Shown here: positions 13,618 to 25,199 of the stretch, piece after piece
How positions within the stretch are numbered: the first letter of the stretch is position 1
Layout of the letters: the number at the start of each line of letters is the position of its first letter
Source of the DNA: Ananas comosus
Taxonomy: Eukaryota > Streptophyta > Magnoliopsida > Poales > Bromeliaceae
NCBI RefSeq assembly: GCF_001540865.1
Contig: NC_033638.1
Location: 4,802,465-4,866,464 of the forward strand
DNA: 64,000 nt
Direction: 5' to 3'
Notes under the pieces: generated by a model
The model's input: the letters and a program-made list of their open reading frames with translations, nothing else
What the model was told of the DNA's origin: nothing
Databases searched by the model: none
Made by a program: the position numbers and the translations under genes

Positions 13618-16031
13618 TGTCACGCCCCAAGCTCCGCCTATTTGGTCGGATTCGGGCACGTCAACAGACGCTGAACGGACAGCACCTCCCCTGTCCGCCC
13701 AAGGCTCCAACAACAAGTATAATCATGCAATCAAACAACGAGATTTGCAATTATACAAGGCTTGCACGAGGGCAAACAACAACAAGTAGTGAAAGCGCTA
13801 AGCTACTACATACAACCATATATATAATATTTGATTACATTTTAACCAAATACAAGTAAACTAAATTATTACATTCATTTTCTTTGCATTCATGATTCTT
13901 TACATCACATAGTCATTCACCCAAAATATATGATTTACACATCTTTTACATCACTTCTTCAACAAAATAAAAGTTTATACATGACACAAAAAGGAATGAC
14001 TATATATATACTCTGGTGGCCACTAGCTATGGCGTTATACCCTTGCCTCGATCCTCCGCCCCCCCCACTTGCGCTCGGATCTGTAGGGTTAGTGGTGTGA
14101 GAACTACAACGAAATTTCCAGTGGGTTCGGCCGCCGACATCGCCGACTTACCCACTAGGTCTATTCAGGGATAAGTATTTCAAAGAAAGAAAATAGCAAA
14201 TCATACTAATGCTAATACTATGCCTGCAAAAAAACTGTTAACAGATAGATAATCATATGTATGATGAATATGCATGCATGCTTTTCCACATTTACTTTGG
14301 CTTATACCCAATTAAACCGGTTAACATTTGTTAACCCCAACAACTCACAACCCAAAATTCCTATCATTCGGGGAGGCTCTAAGCACTACCACCCGAGGGA
14401 CCGTCTTCGGGGACCGCGCTCCCCGTGGTGACAATTCCGGAATGCACCGCTTGAGAGGGAGCTACCACCCTTAAGCCAAGACTCAATGTGAGTATCGATC
14501 CAATCCTCAATTTGAGGACGTATAGCCACTAGCCACAATGTCAATATCACAACAGGTTTCTATCTTGTCATTTATGCCACTCTCTAGGCTACTCTTGCCA
14601 TAATGCCACAATTGGTTAAACTTTGTTTAACAATTCATTTCTCAATACCAATCTCGTCACTAATGTCAATGTCACCTTTGTTTACTATTATCATAGTCCA
14701 AGTCTCACAATCATACAAGTATAGGGTCCAACATACATGTCACATATGGCTCTATATCAATCACTATGTTTATCTACGTTAGAAGCATAATATTGAATGC
14801 CAACCATTATTCTCATAACAACTACCCTATCATGCATGAATGTCACTATTCACATATATGTTCAATAAAAAGGCAACATAGATATAGAAGGGAATTCAGA
14901 AATTCCGGATAGCACCCCCCACCACGTATGGTAGCAAAGGTGTTGCGGTTCGAATTTGATAATTTTTTAGCGCCTATTCTCTCGCCTGCGGCAAAACGAA
15001 GCCAAATTAGGCTTTTTCCCCCCTAATCTAATGTAGACTCGTCGGATCACCGAACCGAGTTTATTTCTAGTTATAAATACCCCCAATTTGGTTTCTACAA
15101 GGTCAATTTGCTCCAAAACCATCCTAGAGCAAAAGCCCTAATTTTGGTGCCCTAACAATATTATTTTGCAATTTTCTTGAATTGATCTTAGAGCTAAGCA
15201 AAAACTAGTTTAAAACCATCTAAGAACTTCTCTAAAACCATTTCTAGGTCATTCAAACCATTCCTAGGGCATCTAACATGAACCCTAGAAATCTACCATG
15301 AGAGCTCATGAAGAAAAACATGGACTTTCATGTGTTTATGGCCTTAATAAGGTTTCTAGCCTTGCAAGAAGATCAAAACCAAAAGATTTGGGGTCTAAAT
15401 CCAAGCCCTAGCATCTATCTTGCATAAAACCTTATCTTAGCCCACTAGCTCTCCAATGTCCACCTTGTAGGAGAGACCTAGACCTTCTAATCCTCCAAAT
15501 CTCCTCCAAAATCCCCAAGTTCTCCTCCAAATCCATCTTGGGAGAGAGCTTCTAGAGAGAGAGAGGGAGAGAAGTGAGTGGGAGGAGTGTTCTCAACTGC
15601 TGTGAACAAGAGAGGGGTGTTGGGGTCTTATATAAGCTGCTATATTTGCAAAAAGGCCCCCCCAATCTTCATATTTGCAGCAGACATCAACCTACTGCGA
15701 AGTGCACTGCGTACCGGTACACGGGATCCTGTCACCGGTTTAACAGCCTTTTTTTCTCAAACCCGAGAACTGCTTCTCTCTGTCTGCCATATGGTACCGG
15801 TACAAGGTCAATGCATTACCGGTGACAAAAGCTCCAGACTTGAGTTTTGCACCTTTTCCACTTCAATTCGCGCCGAGCAATGCTAAAACCTTTCTAACTC
15901 CTTTGGAACTCAACTTTAACCCTTCCAACGTTGTTGGAATGTTAAATGAAATTTGTCCAACTATTCTCTCGGACACTTTGGTCAATTTGACTAAAGTTCG
16001 ATATAGGCTACCGAGGTTTCGATATATTACA
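13618..16031 (-). mobile_element. Solo LTR C with perfect TSD CATCT, nested in copia
   Basis: Plus-strand text starts TGTCACGCCCC and ends GATATATTACA, the reverse complement of the A/B type ends. The direct repeat CATCT flanks it (13613-13617 and 16032-16036). At 2414 bp it is shorter than A and B. It has no coding content. It contains two gtaccggtac palindromes (15711-15720, 15794-15803), also present in solo LTR B. It must be younger than the copia element it interrupts. Confidence 0.88.
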
Positions 16032-16036
16032 CATCT

Positions 16037-16470
16037 TTACCTATCCCTATGGTGAGGGTGCATTCATTCTGTAATGAAAAGAGGGTTGAGTTTTTGCTCT
16101 TAATGAAATATGTGGTTCTTATGAGCAGGGTGTCAGAATTACAGGAGCACCCTTGACGGATTTCACCTATGTGAGCATGGAAGTGGGGCCGCTTCCTATG
16201 AGAATGGGCATATTCTCAAAAATGCTCATGAAAATCAGGATCAGCACAAGGCCGTAACGTGCTAGCTATTAAAGCTCATGTCAACACCTGAATTGTTATA
16301 TGTGAGCAATAACTTTCTATTTTTCCTAAGCAGCCAAAGTTCAAGTCTGAGACCACTCTGGCTCTGGAGTAGAGATTACTATTTCACTAAGTGAAAGTTC
16401 AATGCAGAGCACACCTTCATTATGTATAATGGTCCCTCTTTGACCATCAAACTCTCATATATTTTTAATA
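16037..16470 (+). other. Copia 3' untranslated segment
   Basis: Non-coding sequence between solo LTR C and the 3' LTR, continuing 13497-13617. The normal 3' LTR start (TGTTGTAACA and about 109 bp after it) is absent, so a deletion removed the PPT junction. No open frame resembles a protein. Confidence 0.6.
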
Positions 16471-16932
16471 ATACATACTTGGAATCACAACCGAAATGTG
16501 ATTTAAAGTATAATAAACTCCTATCGTTATTCCTTCAATTTATGAACTACACTAAATGTCATATAACTTCTATCCTACGAGCCTATAAATAGAGGACTTC
16601 TCTATTCACTTGGATATAACTCAAAAAAACAACAAAGTTATTTTAATTATACTTGAGAGAGAGAAGGTCAAAGAAAGGTGTTTCTTTTGGTAGAGCTTTG
16701 GGCTCATCTACTTGTGCAGAGTTGGTGAAGCCACACGACGAGAGTCGAGCAGTTGTATCTTGGAGGAGACAAGTCAGTGTGCTGCTGCATCGGTTCAAAG
16801 GCTTTGCCAACCGCAGAGGGCTTGAATCTCCTTAAAGAAAGCGAGATATCCGTGCCTCGGCTTGATCGACTCGTTGACACTTTTTAAATTATTTTGTTGC
16901 TAACCTCTATTTTTTGAACATATACACCAACA
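16471..16932 (+). repeat. 3' LTR of the copia element, 5'-truncated
   Basis: 462 bp that align with 9079-9540 with scattered substitutions. It ends in the intact CAACA terminus. The first 109 bp of the LTR are missing, replaced by the junction tttttaata/atacatactt. Confidence 0.85.
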
Positions 16933-17378
16933 AACCTCACTTCCCACACTTCCATAGCTGGCCCCCAAGTCTTCAAACCAGCTAGCAACAAGAGAAGAAA
17001 AGAAACCATGCTCAAATCACTAGTTTTCCACTTCAAAATGGAAAACCTAGAGGGAGAAAGAAAGAGAAAGGCTCACCCCTGTTCTCTGAGCTCCAACATA
17101 ATAAGAACAAGCTGAGGGGTCAAGCTGGACTGATAAGGATAAGGCTGGAGAAGGAAATGACCAAAACAACCTCAGCCACGCAACTGCTGTGCTGGGTACC
17201 GGTACTCAGTGCAAAGTGCAGATTTCGCATTTTGCAATGCACTTTCGCTCTTCCGGCCGCTTAATCACTCCAGTAACTTGCCGAAAACTTCTCGACAACC
17301 TCTAAAAAGATGTGGAATAGTTTCAATTACTATTCCAACACTCGAACTTCGCAATTTACCAAAGTTCAGTGTACTACA
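16933..17378 (-). repeat. Lower part of old LTR-like repeat D
   Basis: It continues the repeat split by the copia element. It has a gtaccggtac palindrome (17196-17205), and its terminal part (ttgccgaaaacttctcgac, attccaacactcgaacttcg, ending gtactaca) resembles the promoter-proximal end of LTR C. It is therefore a distant relative of the A-C LTR family on the minus strand. Confidence 0.45.
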
Positions 17379-19870
17379 ATAGCAATAATCCAAGAGTAGA
17401 AAAATTGATAATAAACACTATTTATATAGTATCAATAGTATACTAGGTGAACTCTATGCATGTGTATATTTTTATTATTATTAGCAAATAGGTTTGATGG
17501 TTTTGTCTCACGCCTTCTCTTTGTCAGTAAGTATGTATAATTATAATTATACTCTTTGTTTCATTAATTGTAAAGTTATTGAACTTGAGATTAAAATTTG
17601 AATGCATATTATAAATTATTCAATTAATCATTAAAAGAATTAGCCAATATTAAATTTTCAAATGTATTGTGGTTTCAAATTTCTAATTTGCTTCAAATTA
17701 ATTTGAACTTAAAAATTGAACTCACGTTTTAATTGCACTATCAATTGTAAATTATTTGTGATATAGAAATTCTAAAAGACATTCAATATGAATTCGTTAA
17801 AAGTGCTACGTGTCAAATCAAAATTCTTACTTCCAAATTGAATTTTAATTAAAATTTATATACAGATTATAGATTGTTCAATCAATTTAAATAATCATCC
17901 AATATTAATTTAATTTCCAGATATGCGGCAGTTTTATTGAATTTGGTCTTAAAAATCAAACTTAAATTTAAAATTGTGCCCTCAATTATAAATTTTCTGG
18001 TAAATTTCAAATTGCCGCTAATTAGTTCAGCTCCTTTTTACTTTGCCACATGTAGTTCAAAAACTTTACATGAAACCCCTGTGGTTTAATTTTTATTTTA
18101 CCAATTAAATTAGGATGGCGAATTAAAACTATTTAATGAATCACAGGGTGATAAAGTGTAAAAATATGCTAAACCACATGAGAGGCAACGTGTTATTTTT
18201 TGAATCATGGGATAACAAGTGAAATGAGCTAAACCATAGGAAGACATAGTTAAAGTTTTTGAACCACAGGTCACAAACCGAGTGCAACTTGAAGCTTTAA
18301 ATTTTTTTGGTATAACAAATTCTAAAAGATGTGTAATATAAATTTTTTACAAATGTCGCAGTTTCAAATTTATATCATAAACCATAATTTTACCTTTAAC
18401 TTAAAAAATTTTAAAAATTGAGTTTGATTGTCGAATTCAAAGTATTTTCAGTGGTTATTTCGATGTAAGAACATTTTGAATTAAAAGGACTCGATCTCAG
18501 TTTCACAATTTGGATGTAAAATTTTATTTAGTAATATAAATTTAAATTGAATTGAAGATACCAACTTACATTTTGATTTTAAGCTTCTTCTAATTTTTTT
18601 ATTTTATCAAAAAAGTGTAAAACCAAATTAAATCCAAAATTTCATTGAATTTTCAATTTTGGAAATTGAACCCATATTTTTAATTCAACTTTGAGATGAA
18701 ATTATAAATTCAAATTTGAATTTAGCAAATTTAAATTTTATTAAGAATTTGAATTATGAATTCATATTTCAATTTTCAGTTTGACATAAAATTTGATTCC
18801 AAATTTTTCCTTAAATTTTTAAAATAAATTTAAATTTATTTTGAGAATACGAATTCAAATCTTCTAATTGTATTATCAAAACATTGGTCCTCATGGCTGA
18901 TTAAAATTAAACTTAAAAGTGCTTTTTGAATGGATGATATTGCGAAATGACCAGTTTCGGTGCATCGTTGCATCTACACGCTGTTTTTAAAATTTGATAT
19001 CCTTAAAATTTAATTTAACAGATATTATCTCAAAAAAATGGAGATTTTTATACAGATTTGTGTACAATTTCTAAAATATTATAATTTTGGAAATATAATT
19101 CTTACGGACGAAGCATGTGCCAAAATCAGCCGCGTTAACTTTTAAAGTTCATTATACTATATAAAAAAAATTATAATTTTTATAGTTAAATATTTTAATG
19201 GTGTAGAATACAGTGGTTTGGATTTAAATTTCAAAATATTTAATATTCAATTAAAAAGCTTATAGTGTGTTTGCATAAGCTCTTTTGAGCACTTTTTTTT
19301 TTTTATGCACAACATAAGAATTCTTAGCCTTTAAGTAATATAAAAAATGAAAATGAAAAGCCACCTATTCTCCTGCAAGTGAAGAGTTAAAAAAAAAAAA
19401 AATCAGTTAATAGAAAAATTAATAAATTTATTATTTTTTTTATAAAAAATTCTTTCATTTTTTGCTCTAAATAATATAAAAATAAATTCTATATTATTGG
19501 TTTCCCTTCATCTCCACTACCATATATAATTTTTTTTAATCATTTGGATTTTACTATTGATAAATTAATGGAGCACATGTGGGTACGTAGAGTAAGCCTT
19601 CATGTTTGCGGCGTTGACAACTCGGGTGCCGTGGAGGCTGTTCACGGAGTGGCACTGACACGTATGAGACGTACAACGCCTTTTGTGTTTCACCTGTGAT
19701 GTCTCCTCGCAATCCTTAGCCTTCAATTATTGCACATGCTGTGTGTTTGTAGTTTGTGAGAAGCTCCCTTACAGAGTTGGTACTGATGGAAATAATTTAA
19801 AAAAACAAATTATTACCTCGATCTGGGCTACAATGTTATTTTGTTGGACCAGAATTACCAGATCGTAGTG
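17379..19870. other. AT-rich DNA with no supported gene
   Basis: About 2.2 kb of very AT-rich sequence with many short A/T repeats. The palindrome-like start atagtatcaatagtatact near 17430 is also seen at about 3918-3935 (actatcaatagtatagt), so a small repeat family is likely. A more balanced stretch at 19560-19700 gives no recognisable protein. Confidence 0.5.
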
Positions 19871-19871
19871 A

Positions 19872-19990
19872 CAAATTTTACCTGAAATTATTGGGTCAAC
19901 ACAAACTGATCTCTTTTTGAGATCAATTTTCAAATTTTACCTGAAATTATTGGGTCAACACAAACTGATCTCTTTTTGAGATCAATTTTC
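19872..19990. repeat. 60-bp tandem duplication
   Basis: Two adjacent, essentially identical copies of a 59-60 bp unit starting caaattttacctgaaatta. The lack of divergence suggests a recent duplication. Confidence 0.9.
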
Positions 19991-20370
19991 GTTCACCTAT
20001 TCTATAGTCTGTTAGTAGTTTGGGTCATCGCAACCTCCACCTGAATTATTCCTGGGACGATTTCAATCTAGCTATTGATTTGTTTGGGTTATCAACGCAT
20101 CAATTTAGGATGGATGCGTTGCGATGGAGTTACTTATGTTGAAAAAATCTCTCTAATCTTTTAACGAAAATTATAATTTTTTTAAATATTTTAAAACGCA
20201 AAATTTAAACAAGTATTTAAAAACACATGCAAAAATTAATAACTAAATATTATATGAAAATGAAGATCAAATGAGGTCTGTGAGTCGAGACGTGCTAAGC
20301 ACTATCCTAGAAATGAGATTGCCCCTTTACGTATAAGACTCCGACAATCACTCCTAGTAATGCAACTCGA

Positions 20371-20645
20371 TCTCAATGAGCAAAAGAACAAAAGAAAAAA
20401 GAAGTAAGTCTCAGTTAACCCCAGCCAAAGATAGGGTCCAACGGACCGGCTCTGTTTCGGATAAGCCGTTGAATCTTATTGAGATATAAGATTTGGGGCC
20501 TTACCGATCTCAATGAGCAAAAGAACAAGAGAAAAAAGAAGTAAATCTCAATTAACCCCAACCAAAGGTAGGGTCCAATGGACCGGCTCTGTTTCGGATA
20601 AGCCGTTGAATCTTATCGAGATATAAGATTTGGGGCCTTACCGAG
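20371..20645. repeat. ~135-bp tandem duplication
   Basis: Two adjacent copies that start near gatctcaatgagcaaaagaac and share the blocks ggaccggctctgtttcgg and ataagatttggggcctt. They differ at only a handful of positions. Non-coding. Confidence 0.88.
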
Positions 20646-20796
20646 GTAAGATAAGATCTGTGTATGTTTTGTGAAAAGCATCACTATCATTATCTCCCAA
20701 ACAACTAATCTAAGAATGATGGAGTATAAATGGTGCAATAACTAAACTTTTGTTCCCAATATGGGACTAACCTCGCATGTAAAAACTTAAGCACGA

Positions 20797-21362
20797 TGTC
20801 ACGGCCTTAGCGGTTCTGTTCGCAAAGTCCGTGCGGCGCCCGCCTTCCTGCTCGAAGATGGGCAAGCCTTCGTCCCTATTGCTAGCCCGGACCTTCGCGT
20901 CCTATGACTAAGTATGCAAAGGGAAATGACAGAGAGAGAGAGAGAGGCAGAAGTTCACTTAAAAAACTAAGTACTACACTACTTAGAAAAGAGATTACAA
21001 CCCACACATACACACACCCTCTCTTGTGTGTCATGGCCTTAGCCAAACCCCATTACTTATAGGCTTCTAGATACAATGAACCTAGACACACACTAACTCT
21101 CTCATTATGAGACACATTAACTCACCCTCATAATGAGCCCTCATAATGACCAAAAGCTCAAGAGTCACCCATAACTCATGGGAGTTTCATAACCCTTGAG
21201 TTTCCATCATTGATGAAGGAGTTACAAAACCCTTTGTCTCCCCACAGCGGGTTGGGTTTGAGTCTCCTTGACAACCCGATTCAACCCATTTTCAACCCGT
21301 TTCGCTAGCAGATTTGGGCCACTGTCAAGGAGAAGTTAACGGAAAACATTTTGTCCATGACA
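20797..21362 (-). repeat. 3' LTR of the compact element
   Basis: 566 bp. In plus-strand reading it begins TGTCACGGCC and ends TGTCCATGACA. It differs from its partner mainly in the length of an internal GA run and a few substitutions. Confidence 0.88.
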
Positions 21363-22029
21363 TTCTCTCCCACCTAACGCGCAGACGCCCTCGTCGCGCG
21401 CCGAGTTGCTCCCGGTCCACATAACCTTCCGCGCGGTCCGTCGTGCCTTCACGCGCGATCGGCCCCATGCCTTGCTCCCAATGTCCGCACTTGTCCCCGC
21501 ACCAGCACCTAGTGTCTTGCCCCTCTGAGCAAGTGCACCAGCAAGCCTGCTGTGCGAAGAGTTCGCCGGATGTGCATGTCCTCCGTGACACGCACGCGCA
21601 CTCTGCCAAGCTGCTGAACGCCCCAAGTGTGCATGTCCTCCGCGACACGCACGCGTACTCCGCCAAGCTGCGGAACGCCTTTTGGTCCTCACAGGCTCCT
21701 TGGCAGAATGACTTGCACTTTGCTTCGACGCTGGCCACTTCAGCGCCATATGAGACTCGATAGTTTCGCCGCCGCTCAGGCCCTCCTCCTCGAGGTCCTC
21801 GGCCTTCCCACGCTTCACCTCCTCGCAAAGCTGCAAGGCTGTCAGAGTTGAACTCTCGTTGCACCCTTTTGCGTCCCCTGGATCGCGGTGCTCTCCCCCA
21901 CCTTTGGCCTTGCTCGCCTTTGATGGTTCACCTCGATCGCCCTCGGTTCGCTCCCGCTCGGGCACAACGTCAACGACGACAGCTTCCGACAAAGACATGG
22001 TTCCTTCTCGAACCGGCTCTGATACCAAC
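21363..22029 (-). other. Internal region of the compact element with a long minus-strand ORF
   Basis: A minus-strand frame stays open across most of this region and into the LTR (21336-22028). An ATG-led part starts MSLSEAVVVDVVPER. The middle contains a two-fold repeat (about 21567-21690) giving repeated RSAAW..RACRGGHAH motifs. No known domain is visible. It could be a small gag-like protein or simply an open frame in GC-rich DNA. Confidence 0.45.
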
Positions 22030-22591
22030 TGTCACGGCCTTAGCGGTTCTGTTCGCAAAGTCCGTGCGGCGCCCGCCTTCCTGCTCGAAGATAGGCAAGC
22101 CTTCGTCCCTATTGCTAGCCCGGACCTTCGCGTCCTATGACTAAGTATGCAAAGGGAAATGACAAAGAGAGAGAGGCAGAGGTTCTCTCAAAAGACTAAG
22201 TACTACACTACTTAGAAAAGAGATTACTACCCACACATACACACACCCTCTCTTGTGTGTCATGGCCTTAGCCAAACCCCACTACTTATAGGCTCCTAGA
22301 TACAACGAACCTAGACACACACTAACTCTCTCATTATGAGACACATTAACTCACCCTCATAATGAGCCCTCATAATGACCAAAAGCTCAAGAGTCACCCA
22401 TAACTCATAGGAGTTTCATAACCCTTGAGTTTCCATCATTGATGAGGGAGTTACAAAACCCTTTGTCTCCCCACAGCGGGTTGGGTTTGAGTCTCCTTGA
22501 CAACTCGATTCAACCCATTTTCAACCCGTTTCGCTAGCAGATTTGGGCCACTGTCAAGGAGAAGTTAACGGAAAACATTTTGTCCGTGACA
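22030..22591 (-). repeat. 5' LTR of the compact element
   Basis: 562 bp, near-identical to 20797-21362. It ends TGTCCGTGACA in plus-strand reading. The primer-binding site lies just inside it at about 22016-22028 on the minus strand. Confidence 0.88.
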
Positions 22592-23049
22592 ACGAGCTCC
22601 CAAACAAGCCCACAGAACGTTGGGTTGCTTAGAAAGCCCATGAACTAAAATAAAATTTTAAATCACTAAAATCAAATTAATACTAACAATTTATAGGACG
22701 GATTAAGTTGATTGGGTTTGGTTGACGGGCTGGTCTATAGTGTTGGATTGGATTGAGCGATTGGGTTTTATCCAATTCATAAAGTTTAGTTAGTTAATGG
22801 ATCAAGTCCGTTTTAATTAGGCTGCCCCTAACCCAAAATTTTTACATTCATTTGTGTTCAATTTTAGTGACCCCTTACGCGAAATGGATGGCTTCAGATT
22901 CAGATTCAGGTTTATCCATAAGTTAAATTTTAAGGCGTATTCTTAAATGAAGTCTCTTATATCAACTCCGAACAAAACTCCACTCGTTCAACGTAATTAA
23001 CTTTTTGTTTAGTTTATTATAGGCTACCAATATATGAATCCCCAATATT
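22592..23049. other. Spacer without recognised feature
   Basis: Moderately AT-rich DNA with short G/T-rich words (ttgggtttggttgac). No gene or clear repeat boundary is visible. The 5' end of the putative Helitron-like segment may lie here. Confidence 0.4.
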
Positions 23050-23094
23050 TTGCTGACATGGCGTCACCTCCTTAGTTTAGAATTTTTTTATTTT

Positions 23095-23628
23095 TTTAAT
23101 AATAGTATATTCTCTTTCTTCTCTCTCTTCTACCACCGCATATTCTCTCATTTACTGTTCGCGCCCCCCATCTCCCCCAAACCGCACGTCCGCTCATCGA
23201 TCTCCCCCCCTCCCGAAATCTCTCTTCTCTCCCTCCTCTCCGCTCCCCTCTCCTCCCTCCCCATCCCTTCCGTCACCCTCCACCTCTCTCATCCTCCCCG
23301 ACCTTGCCGACGCGCACCCTTCTCCCCTCTCCTCTCCTCCTTCCTCAGCCGCCACTCCAGGGACCCCACAAAGGGTTTTTTGGTTTTGGAATTTTTTTTC
23401 GCAGTGACGTGAATAGGGTGTTTTTGATTCGTACATTAGGTATGCTCTCAGATTTGGTGTTGAGTTTGGTTTAGTTTGATCTAATTTCGATTAATTTTAA
23501 GAGAAAAAAGGGCGTTTTTTTAAGGGTCTTTTAGGATCTTTTTGGGTTTTATGTAATTACAGGATCAGTGCGATGGAAAAAGATGATGACGGCCGTTGTT
23601 TCTTTCCTCTCACCAATTTGCAAATCAG
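23095..23628 (+). pseudogene. Captured 5' end of an unidentified host gene
   Basis: The segment has the architecture of a plant gene start: a CT-rich leader (23100-23345), a donor at 23440 (attag/gtatgctc), an intron with a T-rich 3' part, an acceptor ttacag at 23557-23562, and then an exon with ATG at 23573 coding MEKDDDGRCFFPLTNLQI, followed by a donor ag/gtgtgt at 23629. The coding part stops there and no further exon was found. I do not recognise the gene with certainty. It lies upstream of a Helitron-like terminus (25174-25190) together with another gene fragment on the opposite strand, which suggests capture. Confidence 0.5.
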
Positions 23629-24227
23629 GTGTGTATGGCCGATTTCATTTTTTAATTCCGTTGGTGGATTCAAGTTAATAATTTGGATTTAAAGATTTAA
23701 TTTTTTAGTAATTTTTTGAATTTGAGTACAGTAATTTTTCAGTAGTGTATAATTTTCAACTTAATTGGGTATAATCTATGAGAAAGAGAGGAAAGAAGAC
23801 ATAGGAAAACTAATTTAGTCTCCATACTATGACATAGGTGCAAATGTTTTCCAATTTTAGTGCAGTTTCTTTGAAATGGCCTTATCCATACAAATACATA
23901 ATTTGATGATTTTGAGGATACACGCAGCAAAATTTTATGTCTCCACGTCCATAGAATTAGAATCCGCTCCTCCTTTCTTTTCTTCTCCTTTCATCTCTTC
24001 TCTCTCCTCCAACTCATACCAAATCTTTACGACAAATACATAATTTGACAATTTTTTAAGACATACGTGGCGATTTTTCGTGCTTCCACGTCATGCTCAA
24101 TTTTTCCTGTGCCCTTCTTGGCTCCTTCCCAAGAACCTTGGCTCCTTCCCGAGGTTGGACCAGGTTGGACCAAAATATTCGAGATTTTCCAAGACAACTT
24201 CTTATTCCCGAGGTTTAGCCCCTTCCT

Positions 24228-24230
24228 CCC

Positions 24231-24267
<37 letters not shown>

Positions 24268-24360
24268 ATCCAGCTGGCTCCATGTTTCTCTCTCTTTCCT
24301 TCTCTCACATACTCTCTCTCTCTCTTCCCTTCTCCTCTCTATCTTAACCCCCTTCTCTCT
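24228..24360. repeat. (CT)n-rich microsatellite block
   Basis: Runs of CT dinucleotides at 24228-24268 and 24310-24362, interrupted by short unique words. Several long but low-complexity open frames on both strands result from it and are not genes. Confidence 0.85.
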
Positions 24361-24584
24361 CTCGCCGCCACCTGGGGCCAGCAAAGGAGAGCGCAGCGAC
24401 AGCAGCAGTAGCCGCGGGGGCCACGGCGAGGGCCGCGGGGGTGTTGAGGGCGGATATGTCAGCCACCGAGGGAAGGGCAGGCGCGCGGGTGGAGAGCGAG
24501 TGGCGGCCGGCGGGGAGAGGGCTAATGAAAGGATGGAGGTTGGGGCTGCGGTGGTGGTAGCGGTGGCGGCGGCGGTGGTGGTGG

Positions 24585-24800
24585 CGGCCCGGAGCAAACT
24601 TGCCACCTTTGGAGATGAGCTTTTGGGATCCGGTGAGGGGCTGGGTGGTGGAGATGGTGTCTGCGGCAATGGAGAAAGGAGATTGAAGAGAGAGAAAGAG
24701 GAAGAAGAAGAAGAAGAAGAAGAAGAAGAAGAGAAAGGAGAGAAGAGAGAGAGGGAGAGTGGAGGAGTACGTAGAGAGTTTTTGGAGGAAATACCATGGG
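24585..24800 (-). pseudogene. Fragment of a G-type lectin receptor-like kinase N-terminus
   Basis: The minus-strand frame shows a hydrophobic leader (LPLSLLSFLFFFF..., expanded by a CTT/GAA microsatellite at about 24701-24732) followed by AADTISTTQPLTGSQKLISK and GGKFAPG. In the G-type (B-lectin) receptor-like kinases the mature protein starts with this motif (ADTI...L.G.Q.LVS..G.F.LGFF). After GGKFAPG the frame turns into GGC/GGT repeats, and no lectin, S-locus, PAN or kinase domain follows. This is therefore a captured or truncated first-exon fragment, not a working receptor. Confidence 0.65.
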
Positions 24801-25099
24801 ACTATGGGAGAGAGTGTGTTTTGGCATGCAGAGAGAGAGAGAGAGATATGGGAGAAGGTTAGGGAGAAGTAATTAATTGGGTAAATATACTCACAATATT
24901 GTTGAGCTCTAATTAATATAAGGTTCATCGTATAGCTTTTATTTAATTAAAATTTTAAATACACTAATTTTTTTCCTCTAATGAGTTGAATTTTTTCAAT
25001 TTTTTTAAAATAAATTTTAAATTTTAATTAATTTTTAATATTGAGTTTGTAAATATCTTGATATTGAAAAATTAACGATTTTTATTATGTTTTTAATTT

Positions 25100-25190
25100 T
25101 TTAAAATAAATTTTATATTTCAAATTTTAAATTTTAAATAATTATATATTAATTAATTAAAATTTTATTTATCCGCAGCGAAGCGCGGGT
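25100..25190 (+). mobile_element. Degenerate Helitron-like 3' terminus
   Basis: An AT-rich run is followed by ccgcagcgaagcgcgggtttt, a GC stem-loop next to a short T/A tail. The clearer terminus at 34135-34164 shares gaagcgcgggt. The final CTAG is not in the expected place here, so the end is decayed or the call is wrong. The segment upstream with two gene fragments would fit Helitron capture. Confidence 0.4.
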
Positions 25191-25199
25191 TTTAACGAA

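Larger units (their letters stand above)
8970..16932 (+). mobile_element. Ty1/copia element with LTRs, interrupted by solo LTR C
   Basis: The outer ends TGTTG (8970) and CAACA (16932) are inverted repeats. Flanks AATCT (8965-8969) and AACCT (16933-16937) match in 4 of 5 bases and fit an old target duplication. Between the LTRs lie gag, protease, integrase, RT and RNase H in copia order on the plus strand. Three breaks in pol, the gag break and the 3' LTR deletion make it non-autonomous. A 2.4 kb solo LTR sits between the end of pol and the 3' LTR. Without that insertion the element is about 5.5 kb. Confidence 0.9.
20797..22591 (-). mobile_element. Compact LTR retrotransposon (TRIM-like), recent
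   Basis: Two direct LTRs (20797-21362 and 22030-22591) flank only 667 bp. On the minus strand the higher LTR ends in CCGTGACA and is followed one base later by TTGGTATCAGAGCC, complementary to the initiator tRNA-Met 3' end, so the element reads right to left. A purine-rich run (GGTGGGAGAGAA) precedes the other LTR on the same strand. Flanks share ACGA on both sides (20793-20796 and 22592-22595). There is no protease, RT or integrase, so it depends on proteins supplied in trans. The LTRs differ at few positions, which suggests a young insertion. Confidence 0.88.

Noticed and set aside
7981..17378. Exact boundaries and TSD for the outermost LTR-like repeat D
   Set aside because: The right end looks like ...gtactaca at 17378, but no matching left end or duplicated target was found, so only fragments are reported.
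24080..24928. Several long open frames on both strands (up to 260 codons)
   Set aside because: They arise from CT/GA, GGC/GGT and GAA microsatellites. Only the short lectin-kinase leader within them resembles a protein.
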